Below, one piece after another: positions 30,095-42,545 of a stretch of 64,000 nucleotides of DNA (the first letter of the stretch is position 1; every line of letters begins with the position of its first letter). This stretch comes from Sialis fuliginosa (Eukaryota > Arthropoda > Insecta > Megaloptera > Sialidae), in the NCBI GenBank assembly GCA_961205875.1, contig OY540812.1, positions 34,481,098 to 34,545,097 on the forward strand, given 5' to 3'. The translations under genes and the position numbers were made by a program. The notes beneath the pieces were generated by a model that saw only the letters and a program-made list of their open reading frames with translations, was not told the DNA's origin and did no database searches.

Positions 30095-30683
30095 ATAAAG
30101 GGCCAAGCTGATATATAGGTGTACCAAAGATACAGGGCCCCCGAGCTAGAGGGCCCCCAACATGCATAAGCAAAACATCGTAAAACAAATGCAAAAATTT
30201 GTATATTTATGACTTGAAATTTTATTGATGTATCATACACTGTTATTTTAATTTTAATTTTTAAATTCGCTACAATAGCAGGTCATCTTAAAATATATTT
30301 GCAATAATAACTTTTTTTAAATTCGCTGTTTATTAAAAATTAACAAAATTTTGAAAAAATTTTAATGGAAGATCTATTTTTACATCAAGTGTAACAACAT
30401 ATTTCAATTTTATTAAAATTCGTGACATCACATTTTCATTGTGGTCACAAATCACTAAATTTAGTAATTACCGTTGTGTATTTGACAGAAAAAGTTGCAT
30501 ATTTTTGGTGTTTTTTTTTTTTGCATATTTGGGGCTTATTTTTTGCATATTTGCATGCATACTTTAGCGATTTTATGTTGCATATAATACAGTTTTTTAT
30601 ATGTAGTGTTTTTATTTATTTTCCGAAAAAGGGGTGCCCAAGAAATTTTGATGCAGGACCCCTCAGAGCAAGCTACGCCACTG
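30095..30683. repeat. Repeat with a hAT-like right end
   Basis: Right end AGCAAGCTACGCCACTG resembles the hAT terminus CAGTGGCGTAGCTTGCT in reverse. The left end is unclear. Internal GACAGAAAAAGTTGCATATT and GCATATTTGGGG words recur at 63430-63490. The ORF at 30422-30694 is low complexity. Confidence 0.45.
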
Positions 30684-30783
30684 ATTATACCTGACTAAAA
30701 TAAAAATAAAAAAATGGACGTAATTTGATATCCAAAACATTTCTGCTATTTTTGTAGTTCTCTGAATATAATCAAATAACGAT

Positions 30784-31655
30784 ATAGGGGACAATAGTGC
30801 GTGGAAGTTCGATAGCTCGTACATCATAATAGATAAAAAATCGGTAAATGGGTCTACATAGAAATTATTTTCAAATATACAGGTTGTTACAAAAAAGTGT
30901 AGCACGTTTAAGTAATATTTTTTAAGTAGAATGCTCTGAATATTTTTGCTTCTTATGTCATTATTACTTTTCATAGAATGTTTATTCATATCTAAAATAA
31001 TAGCGCCATCTAATAAAAATATTTTTACATTACTCCACTTAACAATTCGCCACTTTTGCGGTCGCAGCTTTAAAGACGAAGTTAAGTAAGGACCTTAACA
31101 TATGAGGTTATAGGGTACTCTTGTTTAAATATCGTAGAACCACTATGTACAGGTTGTTCAAAATTAATTTTAAAATTTTGAGAACTTCAAAGTTATTCGT
31201 CTCAAGTTTTTCAAATGGAACATCCTATATATTTTTAACGATGTTATGTAGAATTACATAACGAACATTTTTTGTATTTACATCCTTATGGCTATTTGTA
31301 ACCACTTTTGATTTATTGAGCTAAAAGTACAAAATTCAACAATATTTATTAAAAAAACTTTTTTTCAAATAAAACAGAACACCATGTAGGGTGTTCAAGT
31401 GTTCTTGTTGCTCATAAAAACATTTGTGTCTCGATTTCACACAGCACATTAATGAATTTATGTTAGTTCGATGTAAATTATTTTGGTTGTTTGTGTTCGA
31501 CAAAACAATAAAGCATCTGTTCGCTAGCTGAAAAAAATGCATTCTGTTTTTATGGGCAAAATGAACAACCTGTACATTGTGTTTTGTTTTATTTGAAAAA
31601 AACTTAATTTTTTAAAATAAATATTGTTGAGTTTTGTACTTTTTGCTCAGTAATA
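30784..31655. mobile_element. Foldback element, GGGGCAATAGTG family, copy 3, incomplete
   Basis: Begins near AGGGGACAATAGTGCGTGGA and follows the 6181 element through both inner arms, but stops near 31655 without the right terminus. Non-coding. Confidence 0.6.
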
Positions 31656-31687
31656 TATATTTAATTAATATAATAATATATTTAAAC

Positions 31688-32062
31688 CAGGGCTTCGAAC
31701 CGGAACTGAATCGAAAACCGGAAAAACCGTTATTTTTTGTCGGAACGAAAACCGGAACAGAACCGAAATAAAAATATCAATTTTTACGGTTCAGTAAGTT
31801 AAAATACGCGCGTTAACATGATCTTATTTCCCACTTTAATTGTCGTTCGGGCTATCATACAAGTACCATAAAATGTTCTAAATTATGGTAAAAAAAATTT
31901 TATACAAATAAATTTTTTTTTAATTAATCTCTCGGAGCTGAACCGAAAACCGAAAAAACCGGTATTTTTTTCGGAACGAAAACCGGAACCAAACCGAAAT
32001 ATATTTTTTTACTCGAACCGGAACGAAAAACGAAACGAAAAAAACAACGGTACGAAGCCCTG
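31688..32062. mobile_element. 375-bp hAT-type MITE
   Basis: Ends CAGGGCTTCGAACCG and CGGTACGAAGCCCTG with a perfect 8-bp duplication ATTTAAAC (31680-31687 and 32063-32070). The inner sequence is made of CGGAACGAAAACCGGAA-like repeats in both arms. Non-coding. Confidence 0.85.
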
Positions 32063-32305
32063 ATTTAAACCCTCTGAATAAAAATCACACTGACGTTTTT
32101 GATCAGTAGACTCGCTTGTCAAAACCATCACATTTAACTAGATCATCTACTATTATACCATTACCATCTACAATGATTATGTAATATTAACTTTTACCGA
32201 ATGCTAAGTGAATTTTCCAGAAGCTAACACGACTAACTCCAGGGAGAAAAGCAGGATGTTTATAAACAGACATAGGATATTACATGTGACATAGACTTGT
32301 GTTAG

Positions 32306-32340
32306 AGGGGGGGGGGGGAGTGTGTGAGAGAGAGAGAGCA
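32306..32340. repeat. Poly-G and GA microsatellite
   Basis: A run of 12 G followed by GTGTGTGAGAGAGAGAGAG. Simple sequence; nothing else was recognised in 32071-32690. Confidence 0.8.
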
Positions 32341-32696
32341 CGTGAACTTTACAAGCTTTTAGTTAAATATTTACTTTTAACAGTATTGGCACTTGTGTAA
32401 AATTTAAAATAGAACACGATCTTCTTGAAAAAACATGCATCACACACGTTTAATCTATTTTTATTTAATAAACGATATACTAGGACTTCTCTTGGCCTTA
32501 CTAGAGTTATTATAAACGTACATACAACGTTGTGATTTGCATAATTCATAATAGTAATAAACAATAACAACTTCTTTTAGTTTATGTATAAAACGGCAAA
32601 GCATATAGCTAAAACTATTAACAAACGTGTTAAAATAATACCATAAAAATACACACGTTAGTAATGTAAACTAAATATGGTTTATATGGTACTTAC

Positions 32697-32870
32697 TGAG
32701 CTTGACGAATTTAAGAGCAAATTCAAGGCATCTCGGCGCACGTCCGTTGCTCTCTAGGAATATACACCGCCGCCAAAAGTCGTCTAAAACAATCAAAATG
32801 GCGATTATTGACGAACGTGCCCGACCTCTCGGAGTTATTTTCAGACTGCCACAGTGGGCTGAGACTATAA
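32697..32870 (-). promoter_or_regulatory. Possible promoter and 5' non-coding exon of the GERAWWL-repeat gene
   Basis: On the minus strand a strong donor (CTCA followed by GTAAGTACC) lies just below 32697. The 150-170 bp above it is conspicuously GC- and CpG-rich for this window, with several CG dinucleotides around 32728-32840, and contains an AAAATGGCG motif (plus strand) resembling a YY1/Pho site. The coding exon at 23332 needs an upstream donor, and this is the best one I see. The upper boundary and start site are guesses. A plus-strand ORF starting at the same AAAATGG is short and without recognisable homology. Confidence 0.35.
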
Positions 32871-32965
32871 GAACAAGTGGCCAAAATATAAAATATCATT
32901 TAATAAAAAATGTATATCATTCATGCCGACAAAAACTAAATAATTTTGACTTGTACACATTATGA

Positions 32966-33264
32966 TGTCAATATTTAAAATTTCAGATATCATATGAAGA
33001 CCATGAAATTATAAAAATAACAATGCAATAATTGAACGATTTAAAATTACGATATTTTATACATATTTTGAAAGTAAAATACTGTGAAAATTGTAGACTG
33101 AAATTCAAAGTATTTACGAAGTTAAAAGTTATAGCACATAGAAGAGAACGGGGCTTGTTAGTATAATCTCTAAAGGCGTTGTTCTCGAAACTACTTTTTT
33201 TCGGTTCGTAGGAAGCATAAACGAAATTCTAATTAACCGATCGGGCTATTAATTTAACACGTTG
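32966..33264. other. No recognised feature
   Basis: AT-rich spacer upstream of the large palindrome. Confidence 0.3.
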
Positions 33265-34445
33265 TTATACACCCTACTAGTTATCGTATTGCCTAAAATT
33301 ATTTATTTTTATTAATAATTTCTTTTTTTTTCTCGATTTTCAACCAAAAAAACATGATTTTTGGAAACTTTTTTTTACAAGTCCGCTATTTTGATTTTTA
33401 TTTATCTGACTCTAGATAATACAATAGAAACAAGTCTATAAAATGAATTTTTGTTTCAAATGACTACAATCGTGATGTAGTGAGAAGACTAAAATGAGTA
33501 AATGCTTTTCAATGAATAGGTCCACAATAAGTTAAGCGGGAAAAAAAACTAGTGATTGAGTGCTGTCATTGGACAGTTAGACTCAATAATTAAGCTGCTT
33601 CTTAGTTTTAAGACTAGTTGTAATGATAATATAAAAAATAAATGACTACAAGTGAAGTTGTGCTTTCCACCACCTATCTACCTTTTTTCGAGGAGTTCAC
33701 TTTGACCCTAAAAAACACAAACAAATTATAATAAAATAAACTAAAAACATTTTTTTATACCTATAAGCCTAAAATTTTAGGCGTCACGACGCAATACTGC
33801 CTTAAGCATTTTTTTCATTTGCATCTGCAAAACTATTGTCAGGGGTCCACATAATAAAAATTAGCATTAATTGTGGTTAAACAGTAATATGTGTATCAAA
33901 TTAAAAAATATTTTATATGTATATGAGTTAGTTGAAATTATTACCTACGATTTTTTTCTTGTTTTAAAAATAATAATTTGCCATCATATTTATAGAAGTC
34001 AAACATGTTTTTTTTGTATGGAATAGAGAACTATAGACTACTAAAGTTTAAGAACCGCTGAATTCTAACATATTCAGTTCACTACGTCGCGTCGTGGTCG
34101 CGGTCAGAGCGTTTCCTGTCCAAACGTATATATTTATTGTTTCGTGTTTTGAAGATATATAAAAGTGTCATTTTGCGTTGCAAGTTGCAACGTATTTGAT
34201 ACACTACATTTAGCATCCTCCTTAACTTAGCAAACCCAGTTTTCCAAATCGATTGAAAATGTTTCGAGAATTAAGTGCTTATTTGTTCCGTCTTTAAAAA
34301 AAGTGTGCTGACACCTTTCTTTGAAAACTTCTGAGTCTGCTAACGAGAGTACCGTAACTACTCAACTATAATCCACATTTATATGATTTTACTTTTTGAT
34401 TATCTACCTAAAAGTAGACTAGATAATTCCACACATTCATATTTA

Positions 34446-35265
34446 GTCCAGTCATTTGAGCTAGAAAAAAATTATGGAGTACATTTTTTTCAAGAAATTG
34501 GTAGATTTTGATGTATAGAATATTGCGATAACTTTTCCCCCTCTTCGAAGGGGGGTACATAACTTTCTAGGGACTTACAAAGCTTTATTATTTGAGAATA
34601 ACACTGGAATTTTCAGTTTTAGGATAAAATAGGTCTTATAAATCTTAAAGCTGATAAATTATGTTATAATTATGTATCATAAATAGTTATTAGCGACGTC
34701 GAGTTAGGAAACCATGCTTAAAATGTAGAGTTCCGTTCAACCGCTGTGTTTAATATGTCTTTAATTGAATTTCGAAATGAAATTTTATGTTATAATAGAG
34801 AAAAGATTTTCCTCTAAATAATGCTTTGTACCCAATGTGGAAATCTCGAAAAATGTTTGAGTTATAACTGTTATAAGCACTCAAAATTATATTACAAAAA
34901 TTTAAGTAAAATTATTCATGTTTTTCGATAACCACAAAGAAGACCTTCTATACACCGAATAAAATAAAATCCAGCTAGGGATCCATAGAACATTTAATGC
35001 CCTAAATAATTGTTTTTGTCTAACCGTGATTGCTTTCAAATTGTTCACGTTATAGATAAATATATAAAGACAAAAAAAAAGATTTATAAAACCTATTTTA
35101 TCCAAAAACAGAAAATTCCAGTGTTATTCCCAAATAATAAAGCTTTGTAAGTCCCTAGAAATTATGTACCTCCTATACACCAAAATCTACCAATTTTTTG
35201 AAAAAAATGTATTCCATCATTTTTTTCTAGCGCCACCCCAATACGAAATTGTCTGACGACTGGAC
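34446..35265. mobile_element. GTCCAG-family foldback within the left palindrome arm
   Basis: TA|GTCCAGTC at 34444 and GACTGGAC|TA at 35265. Inner inverted segments include CTAGGGACTTACAAAGCTTT and its complement. The mirror copy is at 36918-37737. Confidence 0.75.
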
Positions 35266-35958
35266 TAATTTTCCTATAGAAAACAATGACATGATTGACA
35301 GCCATTTAACATATTAGTTTTCTGTAATGTGTTAAATTTGCTCACTCATGTTTAGCCAACATATCCAACTCATGTTCTCTCTTTCTTTTGGTCGTTTTTA
35401 AATAAGATCCATACTCTATGTTTGTGGACTAAGGTCTTCGCTAACACCAGGAGGTGCTTTTTTTGATTTTCGTAGGAGGCGCACTATAAATACCTTACAT
35501 TTTCCTCTACTGATAGATGCACAGCATGAATTTTGAACAAAACATCATCTACGATTTTAAAATTAATAAAAGCTCATTTGCAAGCTTGTACTTATTTTGT
35601 TTTTGAATTAAGAGCTCAATAATTTTTATCTTCCCCTGCCGCGCAGTGTCAAGGGTTAAAACTTTTTTTTTGAGAAAATTGATAAAAACATTTTGAAGAG
35701 TTCTATTTTCGTGTTTCTGAATTCCGCTTTTCATTTATTTGTGGATATTGTCGAGTTTAACATTATACTCAATTTTTCACATTCCGATTTTTCCAATAGT
35801 GAGTCTATTATTATTGCGTAAAATTTACATTTTAATATCGCTTTTAATTTTTTTTTGCTTTATTTAAAAAAAAACGATTTTTTTCTTTGAACGCTTGGCA
35901 CGAAATAGTGGGGTATGAAAAAAAAATTTGAGTTTATATATATTAAGTTAAATATTAA

Positions 35959-36108
35959 GTTAAAATATTAGTTAAATAAAAAAATTGACAGCTGTGAACA
36001 CGAAGAACAAAAAATCGCAGCAACTTGCAATTTTGCGTAACTTTTTGGGACACTATTAACTAAAAAAAATCACTTTTACATTTAAGGTTTCGCCATTTTT
36101 GACAAAAT
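35959..36108. repeat. 150-bp segment S, copy in the palindrome spacer
   Basis: Identical by eye over 150 bp to 38835-38984, in direct orientation. Begins GTTAAAATATTAGTTAAATA and ends CATTTTTGACAAAAT. Confidence 0.85.
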
Positions 36109-36917
36109 TAATATTTTTTCCATCTTTTTTAGCGTTGAAAGACAATAAGAAATGGAAATTTTTTAAACTATCGTATTTCCGCGAAAAATTCAATTTTAAT
36201 AAGCCAGGGCTTTTTTTGAAGCTCATACTTTCTAGTTTTTTAATAATAAACTCAAATTTTTTTATCATACCCCACTATTTCGTGCCAAGCGTTCAAAGAA
36301 AAAAATCGTTTTTTTTTAAATAAAGCAAAAAAAAATTAAAAGCGATATTAAAATGTAAATTTTACGCAATAATAATAGACTCACTATTGGAAAAATCGGA
36401 ATGTGAAAAATTGAGTATAATGTTAAACTCGACAATATCCACAAATAAATGAAAAGCGGAATTCAGAAACACGAAAATAGAACTCTTCAAAATGTTTTTA
36501 TCAATTTTCTCAAAAAAAAAGTTTTAACCCTTGACACTGCGCGGCAGGGGAAGATAAAAATTATTGAGCTCTTAATTCAAAAACAAAATAAGTACAAGCT
36601 TGCAAATGAGCTTTTATTAATTTTAAAATCGTAGATGATGTTTTGTTCAAAATTCATGCTGTGCATCTATCAGTAGAGGAAAATGTAAGGTATTTATAGT
36701 GCGCCTCCTACGAAAATCAAAAAAAGCACCTCCTGGTGTTAGCGAAGACCTTAGTCCACAAACATAGAGTATGGATCTTATTTAAAAACGACCAAAAGAA
36801 AGAGAGAACATGAGTTGGATATGTTGGCTAAACATGAGTGAGCAAATTTAACACATTACAGAAAACTAATATGTTAAATGGCTGTCAATCATGTCATTGT
36901 TTTCTATAGGAAAATTA

Positions 36918-37737
36918 GTCCAGTCGTCAGACAATTTCGTATTGGGGTGGCGCTAGAAAAAAATGATGGAATACATTTTTTTCAAAAAATTGGTAGATTT
37001 TGGTGTATAGGAGGTACATAATTTCTAGGGACTTACAAAGCTTTATTATTTGGGAATAACACTGGAATTTTCTGTTTTTGGATAAAATAGGTTTTATAAA
37101 TCTTTTTTTTTGTCTTTATATATTTATCTATAACGTGAACAATTTGAAAGCAATCACGGTTAGACAAAAACAATTATTTAGGGCATTAAATGTTCTATGG
37201 ATCCCTAGCTGGATTTTATTTTATTCGGTGTATAGAAGGTCTTCTTTGTGGTTATCGAAAAACATGAATAATTTTACTTAAATTTTTGTAATATAATTTT
37301 GAGTGCTTATAACAGTTATAACTCAAACATTTTTCGAGATTTCCACATTGGGTACAAAGCATTATTTAGAGGAAAATCTTTTCTCTATTATAACATAAAA
37401 TTTCATTTCGAAATTCAATTAAAGACATATTAAACACAGCGGTTGAACGGAACTCTACATTTTAAGCATGGTTTCCTAACTCGACGTCGCTAATAACTAT
37501 TTATGATACATAATTATAACATAATTTATCAGCTTTAAGATTTATAAGACCTATTTTATCCTAAAACTGAAAATTCCAGTGTTATTCTCAAATAATAAAG
37601 CTTTGTAAGTCCCTAGAAAGTTATGTACCCCCCTTCGAAGAGGGGGAAAAGTTATCGCAATATTCTATACATCAAAATCTACCAATTTCTTGAAAAAAAT
37701 GTACTCCATAATTTTTTTCTAGCTCAAATGACTGGAC
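36918..37737. mobile_element. GTCCAG-family foldback within the right palindrome arm
   Basis: Mirror image of 34446-35265, with the same TA borders and essentially identical sequence. It was therefore present before the palindrome formed. Confidence 0.75.
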
Positions 37738-38834
37738 TAAATATGAATGTGTGGAATTATCTAGTCTACTTTTAGGTAGATAATCAAAAAGTAAAATCAT
37801 ATAAATGTGGATTATAGTTGAGTAGTTACGGTACTCTCGTTAGCAGACTCAGAAGTTTTCAAAGAAAGGTGTCAGCACACTTTTTTTAAAGACGGAACAA
37901 ATAAGCACTTAATTCTCGAAACATTTTCAATCGATTTGGAAAACTGGGTTTGCTAAGTTAAGGAGGATGCTAAATGTAGTGTATCAAATACGTTGCAACT
38001 TGCAACGCAAAATGACACTTTTATATATCTTCAAAACACGAAACAATAAATATATACGTTTAGACAGGAAACGCTCTGACCGCGACCACGACGCGACGTA
38101 GTGAACTGAATATGTTAGAATTCAGCGGTTCTTAAACTTTAGTAGTCTATAGTTCTCTATTCCATACAAAAAAAACATGTTTGACTTCTATAAATATGAT
38201 GGCAAATTATTGTTTTTAAAACAAGAAAAAAATCGTAGGTAATAATTTCAACTAACTCATATAAATATAAAATATTTTTTAATTTGATACACGATATAAC
38301 CACTGTATAACCACAATTAATGCTAATTTTTATTATGTGGACCCCTGATAATAGTTTTGCAGATGCAAATGAAAAAAATACTTGAGGCAGTATTGCGTCG
38401 TGACGCCTAAAATTTTAAGCTTATATGTATAAAAAAAAATTTTTTAGTTTATTTTATTATACTTTGTGTTTTTTGGGGTCAAAGTGGACTCCTCGAAAAA
38501 AGGTAGATAAGTGGTGGAAAGCACAACTTCACTTGTAGTCATTTTTTTTTATATTATCGCTACAACTAGCCTTAAAACTAAGAAGCAGCTTAATTATTGA
38601 GTCTAACTGTCCAATGACAGCACTCAATCACTAGTTTTTTTTCCAGCTTAACTTATTGTGGACCTATTCATAGAAAAGCATTTACTCATTTTAGTCTTCT
38701 CACTACATCACGATTGTAGTCATTTGAAACAAAAATTCATTTTATAGACTTGTTTCTATTGTATTATCTAGAGTCAGATAAATAAAAATCAAAATAGCGG
38801 ACTTGTAAAAAAAGTTTCCAAAAATCATGTTTTT

Positions 38835-38984
38835 GTTAAAATATTAGTTAAATAAAAAAATTGACAGCTGTGAACACGAAGAACAAAAAATCGCAGCAAC
38901 TTGCAATTTTGCGTAACTTTTTGGGACACTATTAACTAAAAAAAATCACTTTTACATTTAAGGTTTCGCCATTTTTGACAAAAT
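38835..38984. repeat. 150-bp segment S, copy abutting the outer end of the right palindrome arm
   Basis: Direct repeat of 35959-36108. It begins at the exact base where the right arm loses homology with the left arm. Confidence 0.85.
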
Positions 38985-39640
38985 GGTGGCCAGATAACTA
39001 TAAAATGAGAAAATACTTTTTTTTACATGTTTTAAAAACGAAAATCATGGGAATAATAATTTTTTTTTACAAAATCATTTTAAAGAGAATACTTTCTTAT
39101 TATGCGATCATTATTTCAGGATATACAGGAGTTTAAAGTCAAAAGTGTTATTTTTACTTTGACAGTGGATAACGCGGTCAAAAAAAATCGCACGGGGATG
39201 AAAAAAACGCATTTTCTAAAGAAAAGATTAAGCTTTTGAACGCTTGTATTGAATTTCTCGTAAAAAAATGTTTGCAAAAATTTTACGCTTTCAAAATTAT
39301 AAAAAATTAAAGGATACTTTTACGAACTAGGTATTTTAACTCTGGCACAGAGCGGCAGTGGATGATAAAAATTATAGAGCTCTTGATTCAAAAACTAGAA
39401 AGTGCAAGCTTGCAAATGAAGTTTGGATCTGTAAATCCGAACATTTTTCGCTGATATATAACCGTGAAAATTTGTAAAAAATTTGTTTTTTTAAAATTAT
39501 CCTTTAACTTTTTTGATGAGTGTATTTAAAAAATATAATGTCGCAATAAAGTTAATAATAGTATAATAGGTAAAATTAATAAATTAACTGCATGGACTAT
39601 ACATTACTTACATTTACATGTTCTATAATATCGTTTAAAA
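38985..39640. repeat. TTAAGGGATA-type dispersed repeat remnants
   Basis: CACAGAGCGGCAGTGGATGA with AGAGCTCTTGATTCAAAAAC at about 39345-39400 recurs inverted near 62120-62185 and in both palindrome arms (CTGCCGCGCAGTGTCAAGG). An ATTATCCTTTAACTTTTTTG end lies near 39500. Ends not defined. Confidence 0.5.
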
Positions 39641-39641
39641 T

Positions 39642-40130
39642 ATTGCTTCTTCGCAATATCGAAGTTAAGAGAAGCTTTGTGATTGTTTTAAAATGAGACA
39701 AAAAAATTGTTCTTCGGTTTCAAAATTTTAAATTGATTTTTCCGTTTTGTAGAGCATTCAATTTCCTATAATATAGATCTACACGTTTGTTGTAAAATAT
39801 TCTCTTATAAATTTGGTCTTAAAAAATCGTCCTTTTTTTTTAAATTGACTTATTTAATGTCATTTTGACGTTTTAAATTTCATTTTGACGTTTGCATAAA
39901 TTTAGATTTAGATTATGATACAAATATCTTTCCACCATGGATTTAAATTGAAATTGTCAAATAATTATAAATATACGAAAAAATAATCAGGTGCGTCTTC
40001 TGAAAAATTTCGAACTAATATTTTTTAGTAAAATTGTATAAAATTTAAATGGTTAACCAATGCCAGGCAATGTTTCTAAACAATTTTAGCACGAGGAAGC
40101 ACTGTACATTTACTTGATAGATATTTTTAA
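39642..40130 (+). repeat. Interspersed repeat R1, copy 4, internally deleted
   Basis: TATTGCTTCTTCGCAATATC at the start and GCACGAGGAAGCACTGTACA at the end. The microsatellite and following 200 bp are missing. More diverged than copies 1-3. Confidence 0.7.
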
Positions 40131-41725
40131 TATTTATATGAAAAATTTAGATTAATTGCATTTGTTTCAGCAACATGAATTAGTAGATATATTTATTAGT
40201 ATTTTAAATTATAATTTTGATGGTGGTTTTCACCCCTCCAATAGCTGTTTAGGCGTGTATAAAAATAAGTGTCTTAGGTTCGATTGAATTACAAGTCTTA
40301 TCAAAATTGGTGAGATAATACTCGCAACGTTCACTTTTAGACGATAATAAGTAAAAAAAAAATTTTTCCCCAAAAATAATTCAAATCGGTGCATTGTTAC
40401 AGTAGTTATCGTGATTGAAAGAAAATTCTACATCCAGACACAGACACACGCACAGCCGCCATGCAAACTATTCTTTACGTTTTGAAGGTAGTACAATCAG
40501 AATCTATTCTTATCTCAGACACGATTTTTCGACGGTATTAAAATACTTTCCTTCGAAACATGGAAGTAAAAAATATGAAAAATGTTTATCATGGAAAAGA
40601 TTATTAGATTTTTTTATTCTGAAATGTTGGCAAATTATACTTAATTTCTTCTTTTCCAAAAGCTAACGTTCATGACACCAGATATAGATAGACATTAAAA
40701 TTTTCCATACATTTGCTTTCATGAGCGCCCCCCACGCTTTTATGTTTAGTCATAAACCTGAAAATAACTAAAAAAATATTAATGATTTTTTTTACTTAAA
40801 CGTATTAATTTGAATTTATTTATTAATTGTTGTATTTAGAAAGAAAATATAATGTTAAAATTCAGGTTTGCTATGTTAATGTGTATATTCTATTATAATG
40901 TATATTATTTTATTTTTAATTTATTATTTGAGTTTATTTAATTGTAAAGTTATATATGTGATTTATTGTTGGCCTACTCCTATAAAATTTTTAGTCTTCC
41001 TTTTTTTATCATATCTTGTATTTATTATAGGTATTCTTTATTAAAAACTAAATTTATCAAATTAAATAATTTATTTAAATAGTCTATATAATTTTTCTTA
41101 TAATATAATATAATTTTATTATAAGTACGATAATTATATACATCTGTTGAGTATATTGTGCCTATAAATATAATGTTCATACTAATTATTTAAGATTAAA
41201 ACACCAGATAAAAAAATATCGTAGTGTTTTATATTAGCATTTAAAATTTTATTTGTAAACCATTGGCTTGTGTTGAATGTTGAAATATGGGGGTGTTTTT
41301 CCTGGTATGAATTACGAATGTATATTTGCAGTAATGACACAATATTTTTAAAATAATGTTTACTATTGTTATATACATATAACATATGTATATAAATAAT
41401 ATATTATATTAGCTTGAAAATATAATTTAAAAGTTTCTTGATACTGTGTGAATATTAATATGAATATGAAAATATTAAATTATTGAACAGATAATAATAT
41501 AATAATTAAATAAATACATTACATTAATAATAATTTTAATTTACATTTTGACGTGAATAACATCTATTAGAGCAAGAGCTGACTGCAAAAAAACGAGCCT
41601 ATCGAGTAACAGGGTAAAATGTTTTTTAAATGTTAGTACCCATAGCAACCATGAGAAAAATCATTTTGTGCCTGGGCGGAACTTGTTCATTTTTCAGGAG
41701 GGGCGCTAAGGACTTAAAGTTAGAT
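40131..41725. other. AT-rich stretch without recognisable genes
   Basis: 40210-40680 has weak similarity to the 24517-25300 element. 40800-41560 is extremely AT-rich, and I see no gene in it. Confidence 0.35.
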
Positions 41726-41985
41726 AAAAAAAAATTTATACCAAGGCATGTGGCATGTAAAATGTATAACCAAAGCAGCGGAAATTGACTATCTTTCTTA
41801 TTTTTGTCTAAATCAAAAATGGCGCCTGCAGGGGGCTTTAAAGCAAAATTAAAAATAAAAAAAATAAAAATGGTATACCAAGGCGTGTGGGGTGTCAAAA
41901 TGTAGATCTCAATTAGTAGAATATGACCAATTTTAAAAAAAAATTTCTAAATCAAAAATGGTGCCAGCGGGGGTCTTCAAACAGT
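41726..41985. repeat. Two diverged tandem units of about 125 bp
   Basis: Both units contain TATACCAAGGCRTGTGG, AAATGTA and TCTAAATCAAAAATGG.GCC.GC.GGGG.CTT in the same order, offset by about 125 bp. Confidence 0.6.
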
Positions 41986-42545
41986 ATTTTATTTTGCCCC
42001 CTCCCCTCAAACTCTGTAACTACTGACTCAAAAAATCTGAAAAAAATTTGGTAACGACGCTTTGGTGGGACTACCAACTACAAACACTAAAGTCAACAAT
42101 ATCTTTTTAAATTTTGGAATAATATTTTTATTTTTTTATTTAATATTTTTATTACAAAAGTAAACATAAATATTATTAATAAATGCATGAAATGTACACA
42201 TTTTTATCAAAAAAAAATAAGCAAAAATTTGCTATTAACAAGCTTTTATTATAATTATTACTCTATATTTAATATTATTATTATATATGTACTACAAAAT
42301 GAATATAAGTTTTATTTTATTAAATAATGTTAATTAAAATCATAGGTCATTATTTGAATTTAAATCAGGGTCTTTCTCCACTTGAATCATGATTACATTT
42401 AACCCATAACTGTAGCACATGAAATGAATATAAGTGGAGTAAATTGGCTTTTGTCAGTGACTGTAAAGAATTTATTCTACACCAAAATCAATATTATTCG
42501 TTAAATATAAATAATAATATAATTATAAATAATATAAATATAAAT

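Larger units (their letters stand above)
33348..38834. repeat. 5.5-kb near-perfect palindrome
   Basis: Left arm 33348-35937 and right arm 36246-38834 are inverted copies with axis 36091.5. Paired positions sum to 72183 through most of the length, with only a few indels or substitutions toward the outer ends. The spacer is 35938-36245. The arms contain a complete foldback element each (34446-35265 and 36918-37737). Mirror ORFs 34902-35105(-)/37078-37281(+) and 35549-35734(-)/36449-36634(+) are copies of one another and not genes. The outermost left sequence continues to about 33265 by homology with 22066-22260, while the right arm is cut off at 38834. Confidence 0.9.

Noticed and set aside
32702-32965. 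Plus-strand 87-codon ORF in the CpG-rich patch
   Set aside because: The in-frame AAAATGG context is good, but no homology, no splice partner and no downstream continuation; more likely the 5' region of the minus-strand gene.
34902-37281. Mirror-image ORFs in the large palindrome
   Set aside because: Identical because the arms are identical; low-complexity and unsupported as genes.
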